A DNA stretch of 64,000 bases from Gilvimarinus chinensis DSM 19667 (GTDB lineage: Bacteria; Pseudomonadota; Gammaproteobacteria; Pseudomonadales; Cellvibrionaceae): NCBI RefSeq assembly GCF_000377745.1, contig NZ_KB898706.1, forward strand, positions 891,955 to 955,954, written 5' to 3'. This document shows positions 7,428-16,222 of this stretch, one piece after another (positions within the stretch are counted from its first letter, which is position 1; each line of letters begins with the position of its first letter). The notes beneath the pieces are model-generated. The model saw only the letters and a program-made list of their open reading frames with translations, had not been told where the DNA came from and did no database searches. The position numbers and the translations under genes are program-made.

Positions 7428-10016
7428 ATGAAGGTACTGACGTCGTTTTACCAAACTCTGATTACCCAATTCCCCCGTTGGGTATTATTGGCCTTGCTAG
7501 CGTTAACCGTACTCGCGGCTTTTGGCTTGCCAAACTTTAAGCTGGATGCTTCGGCCGATTCACTGACCTTAGAAAGTGATACCTCGCTGGATTATTTTCG
7601 GCAAATCAATAAGCGCTATCAGAGCGGCGATTTTCTGGTCGTCACCTACACCCCAAAGGTGCCTATGCTTTCAGAGCAATCGCTGCAAACGCTGCAGCAA
7701 TTGCAGGATGAACTGGCCGGCGTTCAAGGGGTTAAAAGTATCAACTCGATTTTGACCGTACCTTTGCTTTACAGCCCGGTACGAACGCTCGCAGAGCAGC
7801 AGGAGTCTACCCGTACCTTGCTAACACCGGGCGTCGACAAGAATATGGCCAAGCAGGAGTTTCTGCATAGTCCGATCTACCGCGATACGTTACTCTCGCC
7901 CGACGAAAAAACCACGGCGCTGCAACTCAATCTAGAAGTCAATAATCGTTACATCGAGATGGTGCGCGAGCGCGATGCGCTGCGTGCTAAGCGCAACAGT
8001 GAAGGCTTAAATAATGAGGAAGCGCAGCAGCTGGAGCAAATAAGCGCTGAATTTCTCGCCTATCGCACCGAGCTGATGGCGCAAGGCCATCAGCGCGTTG
8101 AAACCATTCGCACCATTCTCAGCCGATACGATGACAATGCCGAAGTATTCTTAGGCGGCGTAAGTATGATCACGGCCGATATGATCGAGTTTATTCGCAG
8201 TGATCTCGTGGTATTCGGCAGCGCCATTATTATTTTTATTGTCTTAATGCTGGCGTTTATTTTCCGTCAGTTGCGTTTTGTGGTTTTGCCTCTCAGTGTT
8301 TGCGTTATGGCGGTGGTCTCTGTTCTGGGGTTACTGAGTTGGGTTGATTGGCGCTTAACCGTTATCTCTTCTAATTTTGTCGCTTTGCTGCTGATTATGA
8401 CGCTCGCCATTACCATTCATCTGGTGGTGCGTTACCGCGAGCTGCACGCGCGACATCCCGATTGGGAGCAGCGCGAACTGGTACTGGCTACTGCCGGGCA
8501 AATGGCCAAACCGTGTTTGTATACGGCGCTCACGACCATTGTGGCGTTTGTGTCTTTGGTGGTCAGCGATATTCGCCCCGTGATCGATTTTGGCTGGATG
8601 ATGACCATCGGCCTGAGCTACGCGCTGGTGCTGGCCTTTTTGATTTTACCGGCGGCTTTGATGTTGCTGCCTAAAGGTGAGTCCAAAGACAAGGGCGACC
8701 AATCGGCGGCCACGACCTTGCGTTTCTCCCGCATTGCCGAACGCCATGGTAACTTGGTGGTGATGTTTGCGCTGGCTGTGGCTATTGTCAGCGTGTATGG
8801 CATGAGCCAGTTAAAAGTGGAAAATAAATTTATCGACTATTTCCACAAAGATACGGAAATCTATCAAGGCATGTCGGTGATTGACCAGCAGTTGGGTGGC
8901 ACCATCAGCTTGGATATTGTGCTCGATGCTCCCACCCAGGCGCAAACGCAGCCGGATCAGTCTGCAGATCAAGAGGCCGCACCGGTGGCAGAGGATGAGT
9001 TTGGTTTTGATGAGCCGTTTGCCAGCGACAGCGCGAGTGATTCCGGCGGTGAGTTTGATGACCCCTTCGGTGGTGACCCCTTTGCCGATTCCGAAGACGC
9101 CGAGACGACCGCGAGCGAGAGCGCTTGGTTTAACCCGGTGGGCTTACAAACCGTGTGCGAGTTGCATCAGTATTTAGAATCTTTGCCCGAAGTGGGTAAG
9201 GTGCAATCGCTCTGCACCATGTATGAGGTAGCCCAAGACATTAACGGCGGTAAACTGAATAGTTTTGAGCTGGGCGTTATGCGCAACATGTTGTCCGATG
9301 ACATTCGCGGTTTCTTGCTCAATCCCTATTTGGATGACGCCAACAACCAAACCCGCATCACTTTGCGAGTGATAGAGACGAGCCCAAATTTAAAACGCGC
9401 CGAACTGGTTGAGCAGATTCGCACCTACGCTCAGGGCGATGTCGGTTTGGCGCCGGAGCAGGTTAACTTTACCGGTATGCTGGTGTTGTATAACAACATG
9501 CTGCAAAGTTTATTCAAATCGCAAATTGTCACTCTAGGGGCGGTATTTCTTGGCATTATGCTGATGTTTCTGATCCTGTTTCGCTCCTTGACTATTGCGA
9601 TTATTTCGTTGCTGCCCAATTTGCTTGCCGCAGGTGTGGTGCTTGGTGGTATGGGGCTTGCGGGTATACCACTGGATATGATGACTATTACCATCGCTGC
9701 TATTACCGTCGGCGTGGGTGTGGATCATGCAATTCATTACCTTTACCGCTTTCGCGACGAGTTTGCTCGCTGCGGTAGCTATGTTGAAGCCATGCACAGT
9801 TCCCACGCCTCCATCGGCCGCGCTATGTATTACACGGCGGTAATTATTATTGTTGGGTTTTTGATTTTGACCCTGTCGGAGTTTATACCCTCCATTTATT
9901 TTGGGGCGCTAACCGCATTGGCAATGTTTGCGGCGATTTTGGGTTCGCTTACGTTGTTGCCTAAATTGGTGTTGATGAGCAAACCCTTTGGAAAAGAGGC
10001 AGATCTGAACAGATAA
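7428..10016 (+). CDS. RND superfamily exporter (MMPL/SSD type)
   Basis: Inner-membrane transporter of 862 residues. Layout: TM1 (residues 20-40), periplasmic domain, TM2-6 (about 255-405), a second half with TM7, a second periplasmic domain and TM8-12 (about 695-850). The segment TITIAAITVGVGVDHAIHYLYRFRDE in the second half and its counterpart in the first match this family. A highly acidic, Asp/Glu/Ser-rich insertion (residues about 503-565, DEFGFDEPF, DDPFGGDPFADSEDAE) lies in the second periplasmic domain and could bind divalent cations. No adaptor or outer-membrane partner is adjacent, so substrate and export route are unknown; lipid, hopanoid or carotenoid-like cargo occurs in relatives. 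Confidence 0.85.
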   Translation: MKVLTSFYQTLITQFPRWVLLALLALTVLAAFGLPNFKLDASADSLTLESDTSLDYFRQINKRYQSGDFLVVTYTPKVPMLSEQSLQTLQQLQDELAGVQGVKSINSILTVPLLYSPVRTLAEQQESTRTLLTPGVDKNMAKQEFLHSPIYRDTLLSPDEKTTALQLNLEVNNRYIEMVRERDALRAKRNSEGLNNEEAQQLEQISAEFLAYRTELMAQGHQRVETIRTILSRYDDNAEVFLGGVSMITADMIEFIRSDLVVFGSAIIIFIVLMLAFIFRQLRFVVLPLSVCVMAVVSVLGLLSWVDWRLTVISSNFVALLLIMTLAITIHLVVRYRELHARHPDWEQRELVLATAGQMAKPCLYTALTTIVAFVSLVVSDIRPVIDFGWMMTIGLSYALVLAFLILPAALMLLPKGESKDKGDQSAATTLRFSRIAERHGNLVVMFALAVAIVSVYGMSQLKVENKFIDYFHKDTEIYQGMSVIDQQLGGTISLDIVLDAPTQAQTQPDQSADQEAAPVAEDEFGFDEPFASDSASDSGGEFDDPFGGDPFADSEDAETTASESAWFNPVGLQTVCELHQYLESLPEVGKVQSLCTMYEVAQDINGGKLNSFELGVMRNMLSDDIRGFLLNPYLDDANNQTRITLRVIETSPNLKRAELVEQIRTYAQGDVGLAPEQVNFTGMLVLYNNMLQSLFKSQIVTLGAVFLGIMLMFLILFRSLTIAIISLLPNLLAAGVVLGGMGLAGIPLDMMTITIAAITVGVGVDHAIHYLYRFRDEFARCGSYVEAMHSSHASIGRAMYYTAVIIIVGFLILTLSEFIPSIYFGALTALAMFAAILGSLTLLPKLVLMSKPFGKEADLNR

Positions 10017-10056
10017 CAAGGTTTTATCCACTTTTTAAACTAGCGAGAGATAGCCG

Positions 10057-10527
10057 TTGAATGTACATCGGATAGACACTCTCCCGACTGAGATTGATGC
10101 GCTCGTATCTGAGAGTTCTTCGCAAGGTTATCGATTTATAAAACGATTGGCTGTTGAGTTTCAATCAGGAGCGAATCGTTTTTCTTTGCCTGGTGAAGCC
10201 TTGTTCGCGGTGTTCAATAATAGAGATTTGATTGGTGTTGGCGGAGTTAGTCAATGCCCTTATAGTCCAGAGCTGAATGGCCGGATTAGGCGAATGTATA
10301 TCGCTAAGAAATATAGGGGCGTAGGCGCTGGCAAACTCTTGCTGAAGAGGATAGAGGAGTATGCGTCTACTTATTTTGAGCAAGTGGTTTTATTTACGGA
10401 CTCGAGAGAAGCAGCTAAGTTTTATGAGCGCTGCCGTTATTTGCCGGTGAATTTGAACAAAGTTTCACACGCTAAGAGTTTAGGTGAGTGTTTTCTGGGG
10501 GGTAACTCTGATCTGAAGAGACTGTAG
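10057..10527 (+). CDS. GNAT family N-acetyltransferase
   Basis: A 156-residue acetyl-CoA-dependent transferase of unknown substrate. The fold's motif A is clear: RIRRMYIAKKYRGVGAGKLLL (the R-x-x-G-x-G acetyl-CoA loop), and motif B is FTDSREAAKFYERCRYLPV. The start is TTG 10057 with GAGAGA upstream, because the first in-frame ATG would remove the first strand. Its message originally ended at the hairpin at 10555; an insertion sequence now lies immediately downstream. Lower GC in this gene than in the RND gene before it. Confidence 0.85.
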   Translation: MNVHRIDTLPTEIDALVSESSSQGYRFIKRLAVEFQSGANRFSLPGEALFAVFNNRDLIGVGGVSQCPYSPELNGRIRRMYIAKKYRGVGAGKLLLKRIEEYASTYFEQVVLFTDSREAAKFYERCRYLPVNLNKVSHAKSLGECFLGGNSDLKRL

Positions 10528-10554
10528 CAAAATTATTGTCGTGGTAAATAAAAA

Positions 10555-10575
10555 GGCCGGATTAATAATCCGGCC
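10555..10575. repeat. Left copy of hairpin duplicated around the insertion sequence
   Basis: Stem GGCCGGATT / AATCCGGCC with loop AAT, preceded by AAATAAAAA. It is identical to 12145-12165. In this copy the plus-strand T-tract is missing because the element begins at the next base, so it can act as terminator only for the minus strand. Interpreted as one side of a target-site duplication. Confidence 0.9.
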
Positions 10576-12144
10576 AGACTGTTGATAAACCCCGGCATTT
10601 TCGCTGGGGTTTATTCGTTTTTGGGGCGATAGAGCTTAAGAGCACTTACGTCACAAGCATCTTAGCGGTGTGATTCGTGACAGTTCGAGAGGCTGATTTA
10701 GGTGTTCAAAGCTGCCTCTAGGGGCTAAATGAAGGGTAAATGCGGCCCCTAGGCGGCCATGAGCGCTATCTTCTTCATGTTCTGGGCTGCAGCGACCATT
10801 AGGCACTGCGCTTGTACTTTTGCGCGACCGCGGAAGCGCGCATAGCGATAACCATGTAATTGTTTGGCATCGGCAAAGCTTCTCTCTACCGTTTCTTTCC
10901 GCCTGGCGTATATGGCCTTTCCGTTATCGCTATAACGGTGTTCATTCACGCGTTCTTTACTGTCTTCCCACACATGCCGCGTGAGTGTTTTGACGTGTTG
11001 TTGGTTCTTGGTGCACTGTTCACGGACAGGACAGTCCTGGCAAACGAGGGGGGTCGATTGGTAGTGCCGATAACCTTCACGGCTTGTGGTGCGGTACATT
11101 AAGTGTTCGCCTTGTGGGCAGGTGTAGCGGTCGTGTTTTGCGTCGTAGTCATACTCACGCTTATAAAAATAGCCCCTTTTATGGGTGGGACGGCGGTAGC
11201 CCATGACGGCGTAAATATCACGGTCTTCCAGGCCTTTACAGACCGCTGCCGTAAAATAACCGGCATCAACGCCGACATGTTCCAACGTGAACCCAAAGCG
11301 CTGTTTCTGCCTGTCTAGGCGGGACAAAAAGGGGACGGCATCGTGTACATTCCCGGCGGTCACGTGCACGTCTGTGATGATGCTGCAGCGGCTATCGACG
11401 CTACGGTGGTCCAGGTAGAAAAAGCCTTGCGGCTTGTTATCCCGCACCATGTAACCGCTCTGCGGGTCTGTGCAGCTTTGTTTGATCTCACGCTCGGGTG
11501 CCCGCTTCGATGGCGGCGCTAAGGGCTTTTTTCCGTGCCTTAGCCTATCCTCCTCAACCGCTTTATCCAGGTCGTCCATATACGCTTGGTGCTCAGATTG
11601 AGCGCGCACTTTAATGTGCTTGTTCTTGTTGGCGTTGGCTTTTAAATGCGTGGAGTCGGTATAGAGTGTTTTGCCTCCGACCAGCTTACGCTTCATCGCT
11701 TGCAGAACGATCTCATCAAAGATCTGCTGATAGACATCCGCTTCGTTGAAACGCCGAATACGGTTCTGGCTCAGCGTGGAGGCGTCTGGGACTTTATCGG
11801 TCAAGTTCAGGCCCAGAAACCATCGGTAGGCGACGTTGACTTGTACGTCTTTCATTAATTGCCGCTCACTGCGAATGCCAAACAAGTAGCCGATGAACAG
11901 CAACTTAAACATCAGTGTCGGATCGAGCGCAGGCCGTCCGTTATCTTGGCAGTAATAGGGGCTAACCAGGTCATGGATGAAGGTGAAATCGACCTTAGCT
12001 TCGATCTTTCGAAGTAGGTGGTCGGCAGGAACCAAAGCGTCAATGCTGACAAACTCGAGCTCGGACTGTGTTTGGGGGCGATCTTTTAGCATGCCCCATT
12101 ATGAAAAAACCCCAGCGTTTAGGCTAGGGCTTTGTCAGCAGTCT
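10576..12144 (-). mobile_element. IS1182-family insertion sequence (complete)
   Basis: A 1569-bp element bounded by inverted ends AGACTGTTGATAAACCCC (10576-10593) and, on the other strand, AGACTGCTGACAAAGCCC (12144-12127), matching at 15 of 18 positions. It holds one intact transposase gene. Just inside each end is a further hairpin (AAACCCCGGC/GCTGGGGTTT on the left), which may block transcription entering the element and replace the terminator it disrupted. It is flanked by 21-bp direct copies of a terminator hairpin (10555-10575 and 12145-12165). Complete ends, an open transposase frame and identical flanks suggest a fairly recent insertion. Confidence 0.9.
10749..12092 (-). CDS. IS1182 family transposase
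   Basis: A 447-residue DDE transposase. N-terminal domain (DALVPADHLLRKIE, RPALDPTLMFKLLFIGYLFG, SERQLMKDVQVNVAYRWFLG), then the catalytic core with the first Asp in LYTDSTHLKANANK, the second in VGVDAGYFTAA and the Glu in RKETVERSFADAKQLHGYRYARFRG. A Cys cluster (CPQGEH ... CQDCPVREQC) lies between the second and third catalytic residues, as usual in this family. No frameshift or internal stop, so probably active. Confidence 0.95.
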   Translation of the reverse strand: MLKDRPQTQSELEFVSIDALVPADHLLRKIEAKVDFTFIHDLVSPYYCQDNGRPALDPTLMFKLLFIGYLFGIRSERQLMKDVQVNVAYRWFLGLNLTDKVPDASTLSQNRIRRFNEADVYQQIFDEIVLQAMKRKLVGGKTLYTDSTHLKANANKNKHIKVRAQSEHQAYMDDLDKAVEEDRLRHGKKPLAPPSKRAPEREIKQSCTDPQSGYMVRDNKPQGFFYLDHRSVDSRCSIITDVHVTAGNVHDAVPFLSRLDRQKQRFGFTLEHVGVDAGYFTAAVCKGLEDRDIYAVMGYRRPTHKRGYFYKREYDYDAKHDRYTCPQGEHLMYRTTSREGYRHYQSTPLVCQDCPVREQCTKNQQHVKTLTRHVWEDSKERVNEHRYSDNGKAIYARRKETVERSFADAKQLHGYRYARFRGRAKVQAQCLMVAAAQNMKKIALMAA

Positions 12145-12165
12145 GGCCGGATTAATAATCCGGCC
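12145..12165. terminator. Right copy of the duplicated hairpin; terminator of the DUF3014 gene
   Basis: Identical to 10555-10575 (stem GGCCGGATT / AATCCGGCC, loop AAT) and followed by TTTTTATTT. Joining the outer flanks of both copies rebuilds a symmetrical A-tract/hairpin/T-tract, a bidirectional intrinsic terminator for the convergent GNAT and DUF3014 genes before insertion. Confidence 0.85.
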
Positions 12166-12191
12166 TTTTTATTTACCAAGCTTTAGTGGTT

Positions 12192-13052
12192 TTACTCTTC
12201 CAAAGCCTGCTTAAACTCACGCAAATAAGCTTTTACACGTTCACGGTTTTCAGGCCCGATACGCAGCATCAGCTTTTGTGGCTCCGGCAGCGCCTCAATT
12301 TCTGAGTCGGCGTATTTGTACATTACTGTGGGGCGCTTCAGTGTCAGTGGCTCGTCGATGTCGGGGGTGGCGAGCAGGGTGTTGACCGCTTCGAGTACTA
12401 CATTGCGAAAATCGCCTTCCAGTCCCTGTTCGGCATAGGCTTCGTTAAACATGGGTGCCATGCTGGTGTACATGGTCGCCAGGTTTTCTGGTGGGATGGA
12501 TTCCATCAAAGCAATGTGTTGCTCGTAGCGCTCGAAATTTTTCTCGGTGAGTTGATATTCGGGGTCGGCACCACCGGCCGTTTGAGTGACGCCCATGGTG
12601 GGCAGTGGTGACATCACAGGACGGTACTGGTTTACCAGGCGGCCTTCGGAAACACCTATCACAGCGCGCACGGTTTTACGCACGGTCTCTTCCGGCACAA
12701 CCAGCTTAATCAGCTCGGGGGCGGCGGCCTGGCTAAGCTCACCGGCGACAAAGTCATCACTTTCGTTCAGCGGTGGCAGCTCTGCCACAGGTTCGGGCTC
12801 TGGTTCAGGCGCTGGCTCGGGGGCCGGTTCTGGCTCTGGTTCAGGGATCGGTGCTGGTTCGGGCTCAGGTGCTGGCTCTGGCGGGGCCACCGGAGCTGGT
12901 GCTGGAGTAACAGGTTGTGGCATGGGGGCAACAGGGGTTTCTGGCTCGGCTTCGCGAGTGCTGTTCCAGTAAATAAACCCGCCTAACAGCAGAATTAGAA
13001 TCAGTACTACGACAATCACCAGAGAGTTACTGGGCGACTTGTTGCTACTCAT
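12192..13052 (-). CDS. DUF3014 domain-containing membrane-anchored protein
   Basis: A 286-residue protein with an N-terminal transmembrane anchor (LVIVVVLILILLLGGFIYW, about residues 11-30), then a Pro-Glu-Ala repeat region (PEPAPEPEPAP and similar, about 40-90) that should act as a stiff spacer in the periplasm, then the DUF3014 domain to the C-terminus (VRAVIGVSEGRLVNQYRPV, NFERYEQHIALMESI, RVKAYLREFKQAL). Function is unknown. The ATG at 13052 is preferred over an upstream ATG (13109) because AGGTG lies 5 nt before it. Formerly convergent with the GNAT gene; the insertion sequence now separates them. Confidence 0.85.
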   Translation of the reverse strand: MSSNKSPSNSLVIVVVLILILLLGGFIYWNSTREAEPETPVAPMPQPVTPAPAPVAPPEPAPEPEPAPIPEPEPEPAPEPAPEPEPEPVAELPPLNESDDFVAGELSQAAAPELIKLVVPEETVRKTVRAVIGVSEGRLVNQYRPVMSPLPTMGVTQTAGGADPEYQLTEKNFERYEQHIALMESIPPENLATMYTSMAPMFNEAYAEQGLEGDFRNVVLEAVNTLLATPDIDEPLTLKRPTVMYKYADSEIEALPEPQKLMLRIGPENRERVKAYLREFKQALEE

Positions 13053-13131
13053 AACGGCACCTGATTTAGCTATACATTCCTTGAAATAGAAATGGGCATT
13101 TCTCCACACCAGTAAAGTTAGTGTGTTTTTG

Positions 13132-13174
13132 CTTGTAATACCAGACTTTGCTTAACCCTGCCCGGTATTACAAG
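13132..13174. repeat. 11-bp perfect inverted repeat in the esterase/DUF3014 intergenic region
   Basis: CTTGTAATACC at 13132-13142 is repeated in inverse as GGTATTACAAG at 13164-13174 with a 21-base loop. It lies between the end of the CE2-like gene and the start of the DUF3014 gene. There is no T-run on either side, so an operator or an RNA hairpin is as likely as a terminator. A second short hairpin (GCCCA/TGGGC) is at 13211-13225. Confidence 0.5.
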
Positions 13175-13250
13175 CGTTGGAATGTTATTTATCGTTATGG
13201 TTCAAACTTTGCCCATTAATTGGGCCTTTGCTCCAATACCAGATCAGCGC

Positions 13251-14360
13251 CTAGAGTTGCTGTAGTAAAGCCTCGGCCATTTTTTTATGTTGCTCGCCGG
13301 TTGGGTGGGCGTCGCAGCTATCGCCCGGGTAGTAGGGCGAATCAATGGCTTTTACTCGCGGGCTGTTAACGGTGTTTACGGTGGCTAAAAGGTAATCACG
13401 CAGTACCGTTTTTTGCGGTCGGGCGGGGTCGGCCTGATCGTTAACGATAGAGCCTTCGGTAAGGGCAATTTTGGCCTCGGGGTAGAGTGCCAGTAAACGC
13501 TCGACAAAAGACACGTAGGCGCCGACGAAGTCCTCTTGTTGCGGTAAGGGGCCAATGCCCAGGCTGAAGTCATTGGTGCCCAGCGAAATCACGATAGTGT
13601 CTGGCACAAACGCCTGTAGGTCTGCTTGGGGTTGTCCTGGTTCGGGAATTTTTAGGTCGAAAAACTGCGGCGCCTGCAGCTCGTCGGTATTGCCATTCCA
13701 GCTGCGAATGACACCGCGCCCGCCGTAGCACACCAGTTGAGTTTCGGCATTCAGTGCCTTGCCCAGAAGCATACCGTAGCTGTGATCCGAGTCGGGCTGG
13801 CGTGGGTTGTTTTCGCAATCCAGTGTTGTCGGCGTATAAACGCCTTCCCCGCAAGTGACCGAATCGCCAATAACCAACAGCTTGCGTTCTGGCGGGTTAG
13901 GGGCGGTTAGAAATTCGCCGCCGGTTAGGTTGAAACCGTCTACCGACACTATACCGCGCCAGGTTTCGCCCACGTGGCTGACGCGCACCTTGCGTTCGCT
14001 ACGGGCGTCTGTGACTAAGGTGTAGGTGGTAGGTTCGCTGGCAATTTGCAGGCGCACGGGTGGTTTATCATCAACCGTCACGGCCATCCAGCTGTTGCCG
14101 GTGTTGCTGTGTGCTGTCATGGTCAGCGTGCCGCCGGAAATCGCCATGTTGGCACTGACGCTGGGGTACCCAAAGCTTACCCGATGGTTTTCTACCACGT
14201 GGCGTCCGCTCCAGCGGATAGGTTTGCTGGTGGGCTCGATAGAAGCTGTGCTGCTGGCTGTGTTGTCATTTGTGCCGGGCGAGTGAGCACAGCCCGATAA
14301 GGCCGCGACGCATAGTGTTATTGCGGCAAGGCTGATGTGGCGGTTCAGTTTTATTGTCAT
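13251..14360 (-). CDS. SGNH esterase lipoprotein, carbohydrate esterase family 2-like
   Basis: Predicted acetyl esterase acting on plant or algal polysaccharide at the cell surface or periplasm. 369 residues: signal peptide with lipobox (LSGC), an N-terminal beta-sandwich region (about 50-150) and an SGNH hydrolase domain with block I GDSVTCGEG, GGRGVI, block III GTND and block V DAHPT carrying the catalytic His. The two-domain layout and the GDS-x-TCG variant fit CE2 deacetylases (Cellvibrio and Clostridium members), which remove acetyl groups from xylan or glucomannan. Start at 14360, eight bases after GAGGG; it begins 4 bp after the stop of a second SGNH gene, so the two form an operon. 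Confidence 0.8.
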   Translation of the reverse strand: MTIKLNRHISLAAITLCVAALSGCAHSPGTNDNTASSTASIEPTSKPIRWSGRHVVENHRVSFGYPSVSANMAISGGTLTMTAHSNTGNSWMAVTVDDKPPVRLQIASEPTTYTLVTDARSERKVRVSHVGETWRGIVSVDGFNLTGGEFLTAPNPPERKLLVIGDSVTCGEGVYTPTTLDCENNPRQPDSDHSYGMLLGKALNAETQLVCYGGRGVIRSWNGNTDELQAPQFFDLKIPEPGQPQADLQAFVPDTIVISLGTNDFSLGIGPLPQQEDFVGAYVSFVERLLALYPEAKIALTEGSIVNDQADPARPQKTVLRDYLLATVNTVNSPRVKAIDSPYYPGDSCDAHPTGEQHKKMAEALLQQL

Positions 14361-14364
14361 AGAA

Positions 14365-15102
14365 TTAGCCCTCACCTAAAGTGCTTTTTACGACGGGCAG
14401 CAGGGCTTTAATCCACAGGCTGTAACCATTGGCATTGGGGTGCAGGTAATCGCCCATTATGTCTTTGCTGATGCGCCCGTCTTGCTGCAGAAAGACATCA
14501 CCAAAATCGTAAAAACTGACGCGCTCATTGTCCGCTAGGGTTTTGAGTAGTTTGTTGGTGTCTTTTACCCATTGGCGTTCGGGGGTGTTTGGCTGTTTGC
14601 CAAAGGGCAGTACAGCTTGCAAAATGACTTGGGCATTGGGGTAAGCCTTAAGAGCTTCTTGTAGTAGTTTTTGCACCCCGGCAAAAGTGTTCTCAGGCGT
14701 GGCTTTGTTGTGCAGGTAATTGTTAACGCCAGCCATCATCACAACCAGTTCGGGATTTAATTGCTCGACGTTACCGTGCTCAAAGCGCCACAGCATGTTT
14801 TGCGTTAAATCCCCGCCGATGGCGAAATTCACAGCCTTCAGTGGTGCGAAGTTATCCTGCCAAATATGGTAGTCCCAGCCTTCAGTGATGGAGTCACCAA
14901 GAAATACCACTCGGGCCTCGCCTTTTTCAGCCAAGGCTACATCCGCGGCATGGCGTTCGTACCAACCGGATACGCTCATCCAGTCGAATTGTTTAGTGCG
15001 AGGCACGGGCTGAACAGATAAGGGCTCGGCCGCTGCACTCAGCGAAAAGAAACCGGTTACAGTGGCAAGCGTTAGGGCGGTAATAGTTTGGCTCAATGTC
15101 AT
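14365..15102 (-). CDS. Secreted SGNH/GDSL hydrolase
   Basis: A 245-residue exported esterase. Signal peptide ending SAAAEP; block I VVFLGDSITEGW, block II Gly in IGGDLTQN, block III Asn in AGVNNYLH and block V DYLHPNANGY with the catalytic Asp and His. It resembles bacterial relatives of platelet-activating-factor acetylhydrolase subunits, common in polysaccharide-degrading bacteria, where they act as deacetylases. Together with the downstream CE2-like gene it suggests stepwise deacetylation of a sugar polymer; substrate not provable here. Confidence 0.8.
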   Translation of the reverse strand: MTLSQTITALTLATVTGFFSLSAAAEPLSVQPVPRTKQFDWMSVSGWYERHAADVALAEKGEARVVFLGDSITEGWDYHIWQDNFAPLKAVNFAIGGDLTQNMLWRFEHGNVEQLNPELVVMMAGVNNYLHNKATPENTFAGVQKLLQEALKAYPNAQVILQAVLPFGKQPNTPERQWVKDTNKLLKTLADNERVSFYDFGDVFLQQDGRISKDIMGDYLHPNANGYSLWIKALLPVVKSTLGEG

Positions 15103-15169
15103 TTTGATTCTCTTATGGTTGGTGTTGTTCAGTTATTAGAGTTAGGTGTACGGCTGTTAAATCACCGCT

Positions 15170-16219
15170 TTACAGCTTAAGGCTCAGGCGGATGTTAGCA
15201 GGTTGCAGGCTCGATGTGCCCGCCAGGGCGAGCACTAAATCCAGTAATTCGTCCCAGGGGTCCGCGTTGCGCATGCCTTTTACGGCGCGGTCGACACCGG
15301 CGGCTTGGCGCAGCAGCAACTCTAAGTGCGGGCGTTTAAGGCGACGCAGTGCCGTGCCAAATAACCCCTGGCGTTTGGCCCAAACACCCGCTTGCTTCAT
15401 GGCCCAGTCCGGGTGTTTACCCTGGTCGATTTGATTGGCCACCTGTAATAGCTGGCGAATATCCCGGGTTAAGGCCCAAAGCACTGCTGGCGCTTCGGTG
15501 CCTTCGGTTTTTAAACCTTGCAGGCTTTTTACCGCGCCCCGGGCATCGCCCGATAGCGCCCGATCGGCCAGCCCGAAAACATCATAGCGTGCGCTGTCGG
15601 CCACGACTGATGCCATCAGTTCGGTGCTGATGTGGCCTTCGGGGGCGAGCAATTTGAGTTTCTCTATCTCTTGGGTGGCGGCTAACAGGTTGCCCTCAAT
15701 GCGCGACACCAGCAGATCGATTGCGCCTTTGTCGGCGTTTAGCCCCGCCTGTTGCAGCCGCTGACTGATCCAGCGTGGCAGTTGTGGTGGATCGATGGGC
15801 CAAATGGGAACATGAGCACCCACACCATCGAGCGCTTTGTACCATTTACTGCGGGTGGCGGCGCTGTCGAGTTTGCCGGTGATCACCAGCAGTAGATTAT
15901 CCTCGCTGGGGGTAGCCGCGTACTCGCTCAGTGCGCGGCTGCCTTTGTCGCCAGGCTTGCCAGTAGGCAGGCGAATTTCAATGAGCTTTTTGCTGGCAAA
16001 CAGTGACAAGCTGGCTGCGGCGTCGTGCAGTTGGCCCCAGTCAAAGCCTGGGTCTACGTGGTGCAGTTCGCGTTCACTAAAACCCTGTTGGCGCGCGGCA
16101 TGACGAATTGTGTCGCAGGCTTCTTGTACCAGTAGAGGTTCGTCACCACTGACCAGATACACCGGCGCCAGGCGATCCTGGAGCGCGCGGGGCAGTTGAT
16201 CGGGGCGAATTCTGGCCAC
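15170..16219 (-). CDS. holA: DNA polymerase III subunit delta
   Basis: Clamp-loader subunit that opens the beta clamp. The 349-residue protein has the expected AAA+-like N-terminal module (PVYLVSGDEPLLVQEACDTIR, then FASKKLIEIRLPTGKPGDKG), the DPPQLPRWISQRLQQAGLN stretch and the C-terminal helical domain (LWALTRDIRQLL, RRLKRPHLELLLRQAAGVDRAVKG). Length near E. coli HolA (343). It starts 3 nt after lptE; leuS-lptE-holA is the conserved gammaproteobacterial order. Confidence 0.95.
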   Translation of the reverse strand: MARIRPDQLPRALQDRLAPVYLVSGDEPLLVQEACDTIRHAARQQGFSERELHHVDPGFDWGQLHDAAASLSLFASKKLIEIRLPTGKPGDKGSRALSEYAATPSEDNLLLVITGKLDSAATRSKWYKALDGVGAHVPIWPIDPPQLPRWISQRLQQAGLNADKGAIDLLVSRIEGNLLAATQEIEKLKLLAPEGHISTELMASVVADSARYDVFGLADRALSGDARGAVKSLQGLKTEGTEAPAVLWALTRDIRQLLQVANQIDQGKHPDWAMKQAGVWAKRQGLFGTALRRLKRPHLELLLRQAAGVDRAVKGMRNADPWDELLDLVLALAGTSSLQPANIRLSLKL

Positions 16220-16222
16220 GGG

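Noticed and set aside
12780-12960. Tandem DNA repeats possibly CRISPR-like
   Set aside because: The periodicity comes from Pro-Glu-Ala codons within a coding sequence; there are no spacers.
12586-12972. Gly/Ser-rich 128-codon plus-strand frame
   Set aside because: It is the antisense of the Pro-Glu repeat spacer in the DUF3014 protein; the low-complexity composition explains the open frame.
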